Shown here in pieces: positions 46,159 to 57,970 of a stretch of 64,000 nt of DNA. The notes under the pieces are model-generated. The model saw only the letters and a program-made list of their open reading frames with translations. It ran no database searches and was not told the DNA's origin. Source of the stretch: Theristus sp. LFF4_11 (taxonomy: Eukaryota > Nematoda > Chromadorea > Monhysterida > Xyalidae). The stretch is from assembly GCA_030248135.1 (NCBI GenBank), contig JASANC010005145.1:1-64000 (forward strand), given 5' to 3'. The translations under genes were made by a program, and so were the position numbers. The first letter of the stretch is position 1. Every line of letters begins with the position of its first letter.

Positions 46159-49100
46159 ATGACCGACCACCGACAGCCGTTGATGACGGAGAGCGGCGTG
46201 CCGCGGATCGGCGTCGAGCACGACCGCCAGAAGCAGGACTCGTACGTCGCCGCCACGGATCACGAGCGATCGCCCGGACCGAGGGATGCGATGGTGGCGC
46301 ATCAGAATGTGCGGCGCGGGCTGTTTGGATCGTGGGATTTTGGGGTTCTCCGTTGTCGTTGTTCATTGTGGTAAAGTGTTGCACCTAACTGGCTTCGTCG
46401 AAAGCGATGCTTTCACGGCCGCCTTCTGAAACGCTCGGGCGCTGGTGCAGTCAGTTCAGCGGGTTCGACCCTTTGCCGTTTGGTGAGACTGAATGTGTCT
46501 CGCTTGCGAGACGTTCGCGCTTCATCATGCGATCCTGATCCTGAATGAACGCTGTTGTTGGCGCTAAAAACTTGAGACACAGCACCTTTTTATGAACAGC
46601 GGCAACTCAAAAAGGCTGGTTGGTTATGTTGATGCAGTCGATTGTTGCCGCACTTTCCAGAACGTCGACAACGTGCGCGTCACTGTGCCGCCGGCGCAGG
46701 CTGACTTTGTCGGATTGACCAAGGAAGAGCTCGAGAAATACCGTAACGATCCGTTCTGGACGCGACTGCGGTACGGCGGTGTCGTTTAAAATTTTCTGCA
46801 CTAAACTCTCTGTTTGCTCGTTTCTGAACTATTATATTTTCTGTAAGACCTGCGACTCAATGCGGTTGTGGACGTGAAAGGAAACCGGCTTTCAATCTTT
46901 ATGTGGTCATTCAGAATAGGGTTAGGGGCTTTGAAAAAAAAAATTTTTTTTTTATTTTTTTTTTGTTTTTTTTTTTTAAAAAAAATTTGGATTTTTTTTT
47001 CAAACTTAAAAAAAAATTTGAAAAATTTTTCTTTTACTTTGCTCTGAAAATTCGATTTATGGCATAATTTTTTGAAAGTTCAAACCAAATTTTCTTCCCA
47101 ACTTCTTTGTGTGCTTAGGTACATGTCATTATTTGGTCATTTTGACCGACGTACTCCATGTCTTTCGATTTGGATGACTTCTAGAGTCAATTTTTATCGT
47201 TGAAATGACTTAACTGAATTGAAATATCGTTTCAGAAATCGTTTTCTTGCAACTTAGAACATGTTTTTTCAGTCGGTGGTAGGCCATGAGATGAACATGA
47301 TATTTTGTTGATTGGCGTATGTTATAGGTCTACAATGGAGTTGTGCGATATATTGTTAAACAATTGGAGCGGAGATGTTGGTTAATACCACATCACACGA
47401 CCGTTTTTCAGATACCCGATAACATGGCCACATGTTAAAACTTGCGTGCTGAGCTAAACTAACGTGTTAAACTTGCGTCTGTCAGTTGCCCGCAACGTGA
47501 TCGCGAAATCATGGTACGTGTTTTCGATACGATGATTTGAAGAGTGGGCTCTCGCCATGTGGCAGATAGCATAGCTGGTTGAACCTGAAAGTAAGTGTCT
47601 TGGGGGGGGGGCGACCGGGTCGACAGGGGTTGCCGACTTAGCTACAGCAAACAGGAATTTTTGAACACAGTCAAATTTTGGTAATTTTCTAAAGAGGAAC
47701 AACTAAGAACGGTTCAATATTCAAGTACACGTCGAAAATTGTCCTGTTTTACTGTTGAAAATGCAACTTTCCCTCTATGAAATGGACATAATTTCAATAA
47801 AACACGATTTTCGCTCTTATAGTTTTCCGGATCGTTCTGAAAATAGTCTAGATGAACTCAGCTCGACGAGACGCTTCGAACAAACCTAACTTGTAAAAAA
47901 AATTTAAAAAAAAAATTTTAATTTAAAAAAAAAATCCGGATTTTTTTCCCCTAACTCTAATTCAGAACAGCCTCTAAGTGACCCGGCCTTATTAAGGGCA
48001 ATCGGATCACTTTGCCAATTTTTAATTCCCGCGTCGCGCATGAGACTGCTTCACCCATCTGTGCGCGCATTGAGACGCGGCACCAAAATAAAAGATCATA
48101 GCATATTTCCATGTGCAGCTGGTTTCTGTTCATCCTGTTCTGGCTCGCCTGGATCGTGATGTTCGCGGTGGCGATCTTCATCGTCATTCTGAGTCCGAAG
48201 TGTCCGCCAACGAACGTGCCGGCGTGGTGGCAACGAAAAGTCTGCTATCAGGTGCGACGACAATCGGTGTGATTGCGCTCGAAATTAGATCAGGAGCGAA
48301 GTTTTCCTGTAACATTCCGGTTTTGGACGAAATTTTATTCATAATTTACTCTGAGCGCTTATGATTTGCAATTCATCTGGTTTTCACATTTGTTTCACCA
48401 CTTGAAAGAGCGCATTTTTGATAGTATGGTTATCGTAATTGTTTCTTTGATTCTTGCGGTTCTCACGGACACGACGCGACTAATTTTTGTGTTTTTCTCA
48501 ATTTTTTTGACTGAAAAAATCTCACTCAGGCGATGACCGGCTCATTCCAAGACTCGGACGACGACGGTCGCGGCGACCTGAAGGGCATGCTGGATCGACT
48601 GGACAATCTCCGACGGATCGGCGTACAAACGTTGCGGCCGAGTCCGCTGTTGCGCGGCACAAGCAAGGACATCGGGGGGCATCAGGTGGTCGACTTCAAG
48701 ACGGTCGATTCGGCCTTTGGCTCGATGGAGGATTTGAAACAGTTGATCGATGCGACGCATTACAACAGTGCGTTTTCCGGTTGTGTGGTCTCAGTAAATA
48801 TGATTTGGATTCGTTTTTCCGCTGACGTGGTATGATGGTTAGTTTAAGTGGTGGTCAAACGGTAAACATGTTCAATTTGTGCCATATGGCATGCTGTTTT
48901 TGGATTTTGACAGCGTCGAGCTGCTGGTAGCTTGTTGCAAATTCCAATCAGTTGTCCAATTCAAAACCGGCGAATCATCTGATCACATTCCACTGCAGTT
49001 GATCGGGACGTTTGCTCATTGTTGCAACCGTACCAAGATTTCGCCATTCAGTTTACCAGTCACTTATGATCTGCAAATATACGACGCTTTCGCCTATAAA

Positions 49101-52100
49101 TCTGTTCATTGTTCATAATTCTTTGTTCGCAGGCATGTATTTCGTGATGGATCTGCCTCTGACGACCACTTCAACGGAGCATAAATGGTTCAAGAATGCG
49201 ACGTTGTCTGAGGATTACTACATATGGCGTGACGATTCGCTTGATGTGCAGGTGAGTAATTTGAATTGAATATTAGTAATTTAGTTCCAGTGTTTTGTGC
49301 TTTCTTCTGGTATTTTGCAACCAATCGGAAGTAAACAGAAATTTTGAAGAAAAGTTTGATTTGTTGGTTTGATTGGTTCAGTAAAATGAAACCAATTGAA
49401 TCAAACCACGAAAAGTGCAGCCAAAGCAGAAACATCTGGTCAACTATAATCATACCAGCTACCCAATCCACACAATGAAGACTAACATCACTTGTTGCTA
49501 AATATTAAGACCAAAACTGTCTTTTTTTGTTTCAGTATTGGACGGAGCATCAAAACTCCGGTCGGTATTACTATCACGCAAAAGACAAAAGTAATCTGGC
49601 GGTGCTCAACTGGAATTACAAGCCGTTGCAGAAGGAAATGCTGGTTTGTCTCTTGATGATTATCATAAATGATGTTTTTGTCATGCCAAAACTGATAAAA
49701 AAAACTTTCTATGGTATTTTCCAGGACGTCGTGAAATTCTGGCTCGAGCAGGGTGTCGACGGCTTCTACCTGGCGAACCCCGACTACTACAGTCGAGCGG
49801 CCGATATGAGCAGACCGGTTTGCTATTTTTCTAGATGTTCAGTTTTTCTGACAGCTTTTTTGTCAACACAATACAATTTTGCAAGTATACCTGATGATTC
49901 TTCGCTTTCCTACGCAGGACTGGACGGACGCCACCGCCCGACTGAACGCGATTCGCGATGTCATCGATGAGTTCGTCCAGGGATCCGGCCGCAGTGCGCC
50001 CGTGTGAGTTTTTGGAATGCTTGAGCTGTTTTGTGATTGTGATATTCAGTCGGCGCTGCGTGCGAACGTCCTTGTCTGAAGATCCGTGCAGAGTGCAGTT
50101 GCACGCATGACTCAGATGCACAAACAAACGCACACGCATTCATATGGGCGAAACAACGCGCTCTGGTGTGCACGTGTGCTTGTTTGTGGCGACTGCGCAA
50201 CGTTGTCGGATTTCAAATGGGGAATCAGCTGATTGGTTGGGATAATGGTGTGTGCATGCTTTCTGTGCAGAAATTGCTGCAGAGTTTGCACAGAAAGCAT
50301 GCACACAGTTATCCCAACCAATCAGCTGATTCCCGACAATTTCGAGTTCGCCTGTAGAACTTTATCACCAATAATCAATATTGCACAATTTTTGCAGACT
50401 CCTTTACACGTCGTCGGACGACTTGACGGACGTCGACAAGGTGAACCTGGTGACCGACAGCGGCATCAACTACATCATCAACAAGGATCTGGCGCACATC
50501 AATCAGGAGCAGTGTCCGAATCGCGCCGAATGCCTGCTGCAGCATTTGAGTCGTGTGATGGAGCTGCATCGTAAACACAATGAGACCTGGCCGATGTGGG
50601 AGGTTAGTTGTTGGTGTTTGGCTGGTGGTGGTTTGTTTGCGAGTGGCTTGATTTTATTGGTTGCGTTCGAATTCGATGATCAATCAATACCATACCTGTT
50701 CGACGGCACTGGTGCTGCAGTAGGGTGTGCAAGTCAACATTTTTTCTAATGTTCACTTTGGTCAATTAGTCCCTCCATTCGTTGCTGTCGTGGTTGTGGG
50801 TTCGTCACCTCCACGAAAGAGGAACATTAGTGGAACGAATCAGCATTGTGTGCTTTTGAATATACGAAAGAAACATGCAAAGCAGTCGCATTCAAACGGC
50901 AAAGTCCATCCTGAATCTGTTCATCATTGAATTCACCAAACATCGCCAACATTCACACAGTTTGTGTTTTTTTCCAGATTGGATCACCAGAGTCGAATCG
51001 TATCGCGTCTCGCGTCAGCGGTCGTGCGGAGGGTGAGCTGTTTGTGATGCTGGAGCTGATGCTGCCGGGATCGTTGAACTTCTACTACGGCGACGACATC
51101 GTCATGACCGACTTGCCCGAGGAACAGGTGTGCGTTGCGGAGATTTTCAGAGCGGATGAGGAGAGGACATCGCTTTTCTGCATCTGATATCGGAAGAGAA
51201 TCTTCGGTTACGATTATGAAGTGCAATTTGGCACACTCTTGTACTCGAGGCTTGAGCTAGGGAAATAATCGTATGGCGACATACTTTGTCGAACTTTATT
51301 GTTGGCAAAGGTGGTTTTGGGTGACCTTTGAAGTTTGTGACCTCACTGTCACTGAAAATTGACATTGGGAGACATCGGACAAACCGCAAAAAAACAGTGT
51401 CCAGCCCTCGCGGTTTCAGTCCGCAGCCCACAAAGCAAAAACTGACGTTTTTACGCATATATGCGTGGCCACAAGCCAACCCAAGCATATTGGGAGAAGC
51501 TACTCGAAAAACATTCACGCCCGTTTTTCAGCTGCCGACGGCGTCCGAAGGCGACCCGCGATTCTTTCAGTCGCCGATGCAATGGACAAGTGAGACAAAC
51601 GCCGGATTCTCGGGCGCTTCGAAGACGATCATTCCGGTGAACGAGAACTACAAGAAGGTCAACTTTGAGGTTGGTCGAAGTTTCAGGGTTTTTCCGTCTT
51701 CTAGTTTACACAATGAGCTCAGTGAAAACATGAATATCGTCTCAGAAATGAATCACAGCCGTTGATAATAAAGCCGCTCACAAATCAGCTCGAACACCAG
51801 CCAGCCACCAACCAGTACGGTTGCTTGTTGGCATAAAGGTTGACTGACAACAATCCCTTTAGGACCAATACTACCGCTGGCTGACGCCGGTGAAAATGTT
51901 CCGTCGACTCGCGAAGCTGCGTCAAAGCGACGAGGTGCTGATGCGTGGCGAGTTCGTGATCGGCGATGAAACCGCGATCAACAAGAACAAACTGTTCACG
52001 TTCTCGCGCTTCCACAAGCCGTTCAACAAAGGACTCGAAGTGAGTGCCATTTTGTGGTGGCTTTGTGTTTTGTTGTTATGATTTTGCTAGTTAGGTGGTA

Positions 52101-52674
52101 TTGTTTTGGCGAAGGGAAAATTTTTGCACCGTTGTTGGAAACTAATAAGTTACTGCAAGTGAATGAAGTGGTTTGGAAAGTGGTGTGCTGCTCAGATATT
52201 TTAAGGCAACATCATGCGGTGGTTCCGTTGATTTACATCCAGTCAACTAGCACAGGCTTTTCAGATTGGTTCTGGACTGCAACAGTAGCTGTTCTTGTTC
52301 AAAACTGCCCAACTCAATTAAGTTGCACGGATTCTCTGCATTTCTTATCGAATAACACCATTGAGAACACCAATTATACCATCCATTTCTACCTACAGAT
52401 GTACGTCGGCGCGCTGAACTTCGACAGCGAAGCGCACGAGGTTTCGTTCGACGCGAACGTGCTGCCGCTGGATGAAGCCGATCGCGCTGGCGGCATGGTG
52501 ATCGCTGTCACTGAGAATCTAGGGGCCACTGAGAAATACTGGCCGCGGATGGCGATTGACTTGAGCGCTGGCGCCGAGAGAAAACTGGTGCTCGGCGCTT
52601 ACCAGGGCATCGTGGTGCGACTGAGCAAGAAGTCGACGCCGGCCGAGTCCGGGCCGGCGGTGGAGGACGAATGA
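46159..52674 (+). CDS. SLC3A2: SLC3A2/4F2hc-like amino-acid transporter heavy chain
   Basis: Thirteen exons: 46159-46344, 46661-46770, 48119-48251, 48530-48767, 49133-49251, 49536-49643, 49725-49817, 49918-50003, 50398-50602, 50978-51127, 51532-51669, 51863-52039, 52399-52674; 672 residues, all joins in phase. Type II membrane glycoprotein that partners and traffics light chains of heteromeric amino-acid exchangers (C. elegans atgp-1/atgp-2 are the counterparts). Cytosolic N-terminus with LTKEELEKYRNDPFWTRLR, TM about 101-123, then a glycosidase-like ectodomain: QDSDDDGRGDLKGML, HKWFKNATLS, DYYIWRD, YYYHAKDKSNLAVLNW, LPGSLNFYYGDDIVM. At the catalytic site GFYLANP replaces G-F-R-x-D-A, so the nucleophile Asp is Ala at about residue 315. 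This argues for a transporter subunit rather than an active enzyme. Intron 2 holds a MITE with a nested element. Confidence 0.9.
46845..48099 (+). mobile_element. MITE family 5, copy 3, interrupted
   Basis: Left half 46845-46916 (AAGACCTGCGACTCAATGCG to ATTCAGAA) and right half 47960-48099 (ATTCAGAACAGCC to the GCGCATTGAGACGCGGCACC end). The two halves join to match the uninterrupted copies at 4587 and 44217. Intron 2 of the SLC3A2-like gene. Confidence 0.88.
46917..47959. mobile_element. Nested 1.04-kb TIR element with 8-bp target duplication
   Basis: Inserted in MITE family 5 copy 3. Terminal inverted repeats TAGGGTTAGGGG at the left and CCCCTAACTCTA at the right match 11 of 12. ATTCAGAA is duplicated directly on both sides (46909-46916 and 47960-47967). 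The body has A/T homopolymer blocks just inside each end and no coding frame I can support, so it is non-autonomous. An 8-bp duplication fits hAT-like transposition among others (inference). Confidence 0.85.
50205..50352. mobile_element. MITE family 1, copy 6
   Basis: About 148-bp foldback in intron 8 of the SLC3A2-like gene: GGGAATCAGCTGATTGGTTG and GCATGCTTTCTGTGCAG at the left, with the inverted complement at the right ending TTTCGAGTTCG. The left tip is degraded. Confidence 0.8.
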
Positions 52675-53237
52675 AGATGAGGGCAATTGTAGAATTTAGG
52701 AATATTCAAAAGAGGTTGAAGAATTAGGAATGAGGATAGAGGATGAACTTGATTTATTTGGTGGATTGTGATGATGCAGCGTGTTTTAGGTTTGTTAAAC
52801 TGGATAATTGTAGGAATCTTTGAAATTTTGTACACCGTAATTTTGTTGTCCGGAGCAATTTTGTAAGTAGTGTCTGCTTCACTGCGATTTTTGTTCTCAA
52901 GTCAATTCAAATGTTCTGTGATTATCATTCCACGTGATTGTCGTTTCAGAAATAATTTGTTACTTTCACATTCAAGAACCTGATTCCAGACGAATTTGCT
53001 TGATAATCATAATGTTTAAGAATATCTGAAGCAAAAAGGCAAGTAAACAAGACAGTAAATTAGAATCGGTGTGGCTTTTTAATAGGATCAGGTGAAAACG
53101 CCATAAAACAAAAGGTACATTATAATTGTTGACGAAATTGCGACAAAATGTCAGAATTAAAAAAATGGATAGCACAGTGTTCGAAAACAACCGGGTCTAC
53201 ATCAACCAAATGACGTGTTAAAAATTATTTCGCATTT
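52675..53237. other. Convergent spacer, SLC3A2-like and ZP genes
   Basis: About 0.56 kb, AT-rich, with the 3' UTRs of both genes. No repeat or further exon seen. Confidence 0.45.
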
Positions 53238-55914
53238 TCAATACTTGTAACTGTCATCAAACTTCACGGTGGGGCTCATCGGTTGCGGCGTAGCGTGTGC
53301 CATGTAGACCGGAGGGGCCTCGTGCTCATTTTGGAACTTTCGGCGATTCTCACGAACTCCGATGCCAAATGCAGATAAACCGCAGACGCAGCAGCAGATC
53401 AGACAGACCAGGAATGCTGTGTTGAGGTGAGACGACTTTTTTGAAATGTTGTCGATTTGGTTTGAAAGTTTAGCAAATCCCGGAAAGTTGCAGCTAACAC
53501 GCAACCCATATTTAATTCACAAAAAAATCAATTGAAATAGCCAATCACGTAATGTGATGTCCCCTGTCAATAACTTTTTGAATGCTTGAGACGAGCTGTT
53601 TCGCTGTCATGGAGATAGAACCTAAGGCTTTTTTCTATACGTGAACACAAAAGTTTTCTTAACGATGTCTGCATCTCTTTCCAAAACAGATTTCTGAATT
53701 GTTCTTTCAAAAACCCACTGACAATCCTCTAAATTCTCCATAAACCAGCCCGACTCACAGCCAACAATGAGCGCCAGCAATATCGCCAACAACACGATCA
53801 ACCACTGCGGCAAGCCGGCCCACGCCGTGTCGCCGCTCACGTAGATCTGCGCGTCTTTTTGCGTCAGAAAATGCTGGTTCGCCTCGTCATCGACGCTGAA
53901 TCGGTAGAGCTCGCGGCGCACACGACGCACACCGGCCGGCACTGGGTAATGCTGGTGCTCGTTTAAGTCACGGCGTTTGCGGGCATGCGCCGTCCAACAG
54001 GCCTGCGATTTGTTGTTACCTCATTTTGTTGGTTGAAATTGGCCGATTTTGACAGGTTTTATTGATTTCAGATCTCCATCAAGTGAACCAGTGCCGTCAA
54101 TTCTACGCATTCATTTGGTAGCTTTCACTGGAGCTAACGATATGGAGCACCGGAAGTATTCTTGACGAAATGGATTGGACTTACAGTGAAAAGAGCAACT
54201 GTACCTGTCCCTTCGACTGGCAATACGAGATGTTCGGACAGAGAAAAATGTCGCAGACGAATTGAACCTGTCCAGCGTCGCTGCCGAAATTGAACGCGTT
54301 GAAGTCGATTTGAAACGACGAATCATTGTTCTTTTTGTATCCGGTGAATGCCGCTTTCATTTGTGTGAAGAGTGTGGCGATTGGGCATCTGATGATTCAA
54401 ATTAGAACGGTTCAGTATTTAGTAACCTCGATCTGTGAACAAAACCCCATACCCTTATACCTTATAGAAATGTTAAACTAAGGAAATAAAAAGGTAATAC
54501 CCGTTAGCTACGACCGCCAACGAACTGCTCGGATCGATCAGCATACTGCCAGTGCCTTTCGCGAAGAAACAGTAATCAGGTAGAACCGCCACATAAACCA
54601 CTGAAAATGATGATTGCAAAGAGCCCAAAATAAAGTGCAATATCAAACGAAATTCCATAAAATTATTCTTTCAGAACTACTCACATTCATCCGGTCGCAG
54701 TTGAATGATCGAGCGGAGTGGCTGGCCTCGGGACACCTGCGCCATATTCGTGTCGTTCGTGTTAAGAAACTTGCCCGAGTTGGTGTCCTGAATTAGCAGC
54801 TCAACGGAATTGGACGGTTTGGGCACGATGTCCGGGTGGTAGGGGTCGATGCTTCTGAAAAAGACCGATTTAGTTGAATTGAAGCCTTAAATTACATTCG
54901 AAAATTTTAAAAATCTCAAACGAACGTATTTGACACGCCCGTGTGCCCGCCAATTTGACCATTGCCAATGAAGACACATTGCACGTGGAACGTGAAATTC
55001 GCACCTCCGATGTGTTTGATGGTTGGTGGCGCATTTGGCTGACCTTTCACCGGTGTTAATTTCACGATCTCGAGTCGAAATTTTGGCGTCAGCGTGTAGG
55101 CAATCGGTAGCTGAAGCAAATGACAAAAATATGTAAAAAACATGAAGATAGGTTGGTCGGTGGTCCTAATAAAAAGCTATCAAATAATTCACCTGATATG
55201 GTCCGTAGATCGTTTTGAAATGAAAATCATCCGGACAAAAACTATCGGATAGCGTTAAGCCGCCTGAAAAGTAGCTTTTAATAAAAGCAGACCAGAAAAG
55301 CAAAAATAATTGGTTAGGAATCAGATTAGACATTGCCCGTGATAATCAAGGAACGTTTGCAATAAGCAACATGTTTTCTGGCTGCGAACTTCATCGCTGT
55401 AATGTAATGTAATACGGTACCACAGCTTCAAAAAGGCGTTTTTTGTTTCTGTTACCAATTGGGGGCAACAGATTTGTCCCATAGAAGAGCACATGCTGGT
55501 CATTGTTACAAGATGGTGTATCCGGCACAATGATAAACTCTTTGCCAGCAATGTAGGGACTTTGACGGTTCAATTCTATCTGAATGTTCTTGGCGGTGCA
55601 GTTGATTTTGTCGGTTGCTGAAACGTATCGGAAACATGTAATGTGTGTTTTGTGAAGCCAGATATTAAAAAATTTGACGCACTCAAATCAGCAGTGTCCG
55701 TGTTTGCTGTCGTCAAACCAGCACAGGTGATCATCACCTGTAAAAGATCACCAAATTCAAAACTCGTTTTGTGAACAAATCCAAAATTGATTCGTTAAAT
55801 ATGATCACCACCTGTAAAAAATCACCAAATTCAAAACTCGTTTTGTGAACAAATCCAAAATTGATTCGTTAAATTTACCGTCAATCTCAAAATGGAATAC
55901 AGCTCAGAATTCAT
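53238..55914 (-). CDS. Transmembrane ZP-domain protein
   Basis: Ten exons on the minus strand: 55879-55914, 55683-55737, 55456-55617, 55193-55263, 54926-55110, 54685-54854, 54501-54600, 54205-54388, 53759-54002, 53238-53416; 461 residues, all joins in phase. Signal peptide across exons 1-2 (MNSELYSILRLTVMITCAG), ZP-N half (KINCTAKNIQIEL, VPDTPSC), ZP-C half with SNSVELLIQD, GCPIATLFTQ, FQIDFNAFNF, VQFVCDIFLCPNISYC, then a RKRR furin-like site just after it, a spacer, one TM (QWLIVLLAILLALIVGS) with an adjacent Cys-rich LVCLICCCVC, and a short cytosolic tail. This is the cuticlin-type order of ZP, cleavage site and TM. ZP proteins polymerise into apical extracellular matrix such as cuticle. 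Exon 1 is short and less certain; a 74-bp tandem duplication covers the exon 2 acceptor. Confidence 0.88.
55728..55878 (-). repeat. 74-bp tandem duplication over a splice acceptor
   Basis: Two near-identical copies of about 74 bp (shared CAAATTCAAAACTCGTTTTG and CAAATCCAAAATTGATTCG), each with a minus-strand TTTTACAG-GTG acceptor, at 55738 and 55812. Use of the distal one would add sequence and end in TGA. Confidence 0.85.
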
Positions 55915-56882
55915 TTCAACTCAATGCCTTTGGATCCAGCTGCAGATTCCAGAGAGACAGATGTAAATAACAGCGCAATAAACAAACGGTCACTCAAAAA
56001 TACTTTTCTAAAACATAAAAAACTGTATCGTGACGGTCTGCAGGTCGTATCACAAGCGCGCTATCGCTTTTCTGAGAATTTTATGTTTAGCCCACCATGT
56101 CTAAATTCTTATCAGTTCGTGTTTTATTGTTGAGTTACAAAGAGTCCACATCATTTCTGTCATATTCGTTTTTTATTTCATGGGCTATGGCATTTTCGAA
56201 GTGCACTTAACGTTTATTGCAGTTGATGATATCATTAAAATCGTCGCTCGGTTTTGCTCCGGAAATTGAACGTATATATGCGGCAACATTGAAATTCGGT
56301 GTCTTTTAGTTTTTGCAGGCACACATTTCACCCAGAGTAGAATGAACACTGGTGTCGACTAAACCGCTTTACAAAAAAAAGAATAAACACCAGCTGATGT
56401 AAATTTTCAGAGAAAAGCAACTTTTTTTCAAAAGTGCGAACAGTTAAAACGCATACAAATACAACGTGTTAAAGTACCAATATACAGATTTGTGTTCATG
56501 CCACCGCCAAACCACTGTCCCTAAATTTTAAGTGATAGCTTAAAATTCTTTTTCGGACCATAAAGACCAGAAATTCATTTGTAAGTCAACGCAAAAGGAC
56601 AAAAACGATAGAGCAACCGCAACGTACCACTTTTTTCAGTGGTTTCAGTTTCAGTGGTTAGCTGACACGACAGAGCAGAGAGAACTCAAAACAATGGCGC
56701 ATGGTCTTGCAGAACAATGCAGTCGTGTCATGAACCGGAACTTTCAAGAAAACAAAACCTGTACCAGTCTGAGCAATTTCGAAATCTTTCAAAGCGAACC
56801 AAGTTATGTCAAAAGAACGATCCTGTTGGGACCAAAACCAACAAAAAAACACCGGAATGAAAAGAAATTGAACAATCATAAA
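55915..56882. other. Divergent spacer, ZP gene and coiled-coil gene
   Basis: About 0.97 kb. An open frame continues upstream of the chosen ATG at 56883 back to 56694 (also ATG), which could add 63 residues of unlike composition. I prefer the downstream start because the Pro/Tyr-rich character begins there. Nothing else recognised. Confidence 0.4.
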
Positions 56883-57970
56883 ATGTACACCTATCCCAAC
56901 GGTAGCCAAGCGCCCGTTAGCTGGGGAAACGTCGGTTATGGAGGTAACTTCAACGATTATCATCAATACAACAGTCAATTCGTGCCGACTTCGACGCCCA
57001 TTCCAATGCCATCGCCGCCGCAATATGCCCCACCTGCTGTATTTCCAAAGTAAGGATTATTTTTTGTTTGCATTTGTTCGAAAGATTCAACACTGAGCGA
57101 AAAAGTTCCTGAAACTTTTTGTTTCAGCTACCCCGCTCCAATGCAAACCTTGCAATACGCGTCCTGGCCAAACACCAATCCCGTGCAAGCGCCGTTCAAC
57201 CAAGCGCAACCCACCCTTTCAAATCCGCAACCACGACCGCAAACGATTCTGATGCTGATGCCGCAAAAAGGCCACGCCTCATCCTCTGACATTCCGGTGA
57301 AGTCGACGTCGCGCAGCACCAGCTACGTGCCGCTAAAGCCGCACTTAGCCGATTTCGAAAGCATCGAGAAACGGCGTCAAGCGGAGCGACAACTCCAGCA
57401 GCAGCAACGACGCCAACAACAACAACAAGCGGAGTCGGATGATGGTAATTTGTTTCAGAAGGTAAGGGTATTCATAAATGTATTCATGAAATTGACTTTG
57501 TCAGAGTTCAGTTTCGCACGTTTCACGCAGATAACTAGAGAAACAACCAAACTGTTTCACATTTTTCCGAGTGCGCCATTACCAACAATGGTTTACCGGT
57601 TTTTATGTGTCAGGAAAAAACTTGTTTGATTTCCGTTTTCCCATTTTTTCCCAGCACCCAAAAGTGTCCAGAAGTTGGCGCCCTTCAATTAAAAATCAAA
57701 AATACAGTCGAACAAACGAACAAAGAGCTGGATCTGGGCAAAAACCAAATCACATTTCAGGCACTGGTTGTTCAACAGAGTGAAATCGACGACCCGCCGA
57801 AGTCTGAAGAGCCGAAGACGACGACCGGAGAAGAGCCGAAAAAGAAGAAAGAACGAAAGAAAGAGTCCGACGAAGCGAAACAGGAACAGGAAGAAGAACT
57901 TGCAGAACGGCAAGATGAAGGAGACGGCGACGGTGATCAAAAAAGCAGTAAAATTTGTGTGGTTTTGTGA
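56883..57970 (+). CDS. Pro/Gln-rich coiled-coil protein with CaaX-like C-terminus
   Basis: Three exons: 56883-57049, 57128-57444, 57672-57970; 260 residues, joins in phase. The N-terminus is rich in Tyr, Asn, Pro and Gln (MYTYPNGSQAPVSWGN, PTSTPIPMPSPPQYAPP), then a Ser/Thr-rich part, a Gln/Arg-rich helix (EKRRQAERQLQQQQRR), the coiled coil VGALQLKIKNTVEQTNKEL, a Lys/Glu-rich charged stretch and a C-terminal CVVL. A Cys-aliphatic-aliphatic-Leu end is a geranylgeranylation signal, which would put the protein on a membrane (inference). The donor at 57445 (GTAATT) and acceptor at 57671 were chosen because they alone keep the coiled-coil frame; the stronger donor at 57463 would run into a stop. 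I do not recognise the family. AATAAA near 58131. Confidence 0.68.

Noticed and set aside
46920..47000. Poly(A)/poly(T) blocks as retroposed cDNA ends
   Set aside because: They lie symmetrically just inside both inverted tips of the nested element and are part of it.
47454..47702. Minus-strand frame inside the nested element as a transposase remnant
   Set aside because: Only 82 codons, low complexity, and no DDE-type or other transposase motif visible.
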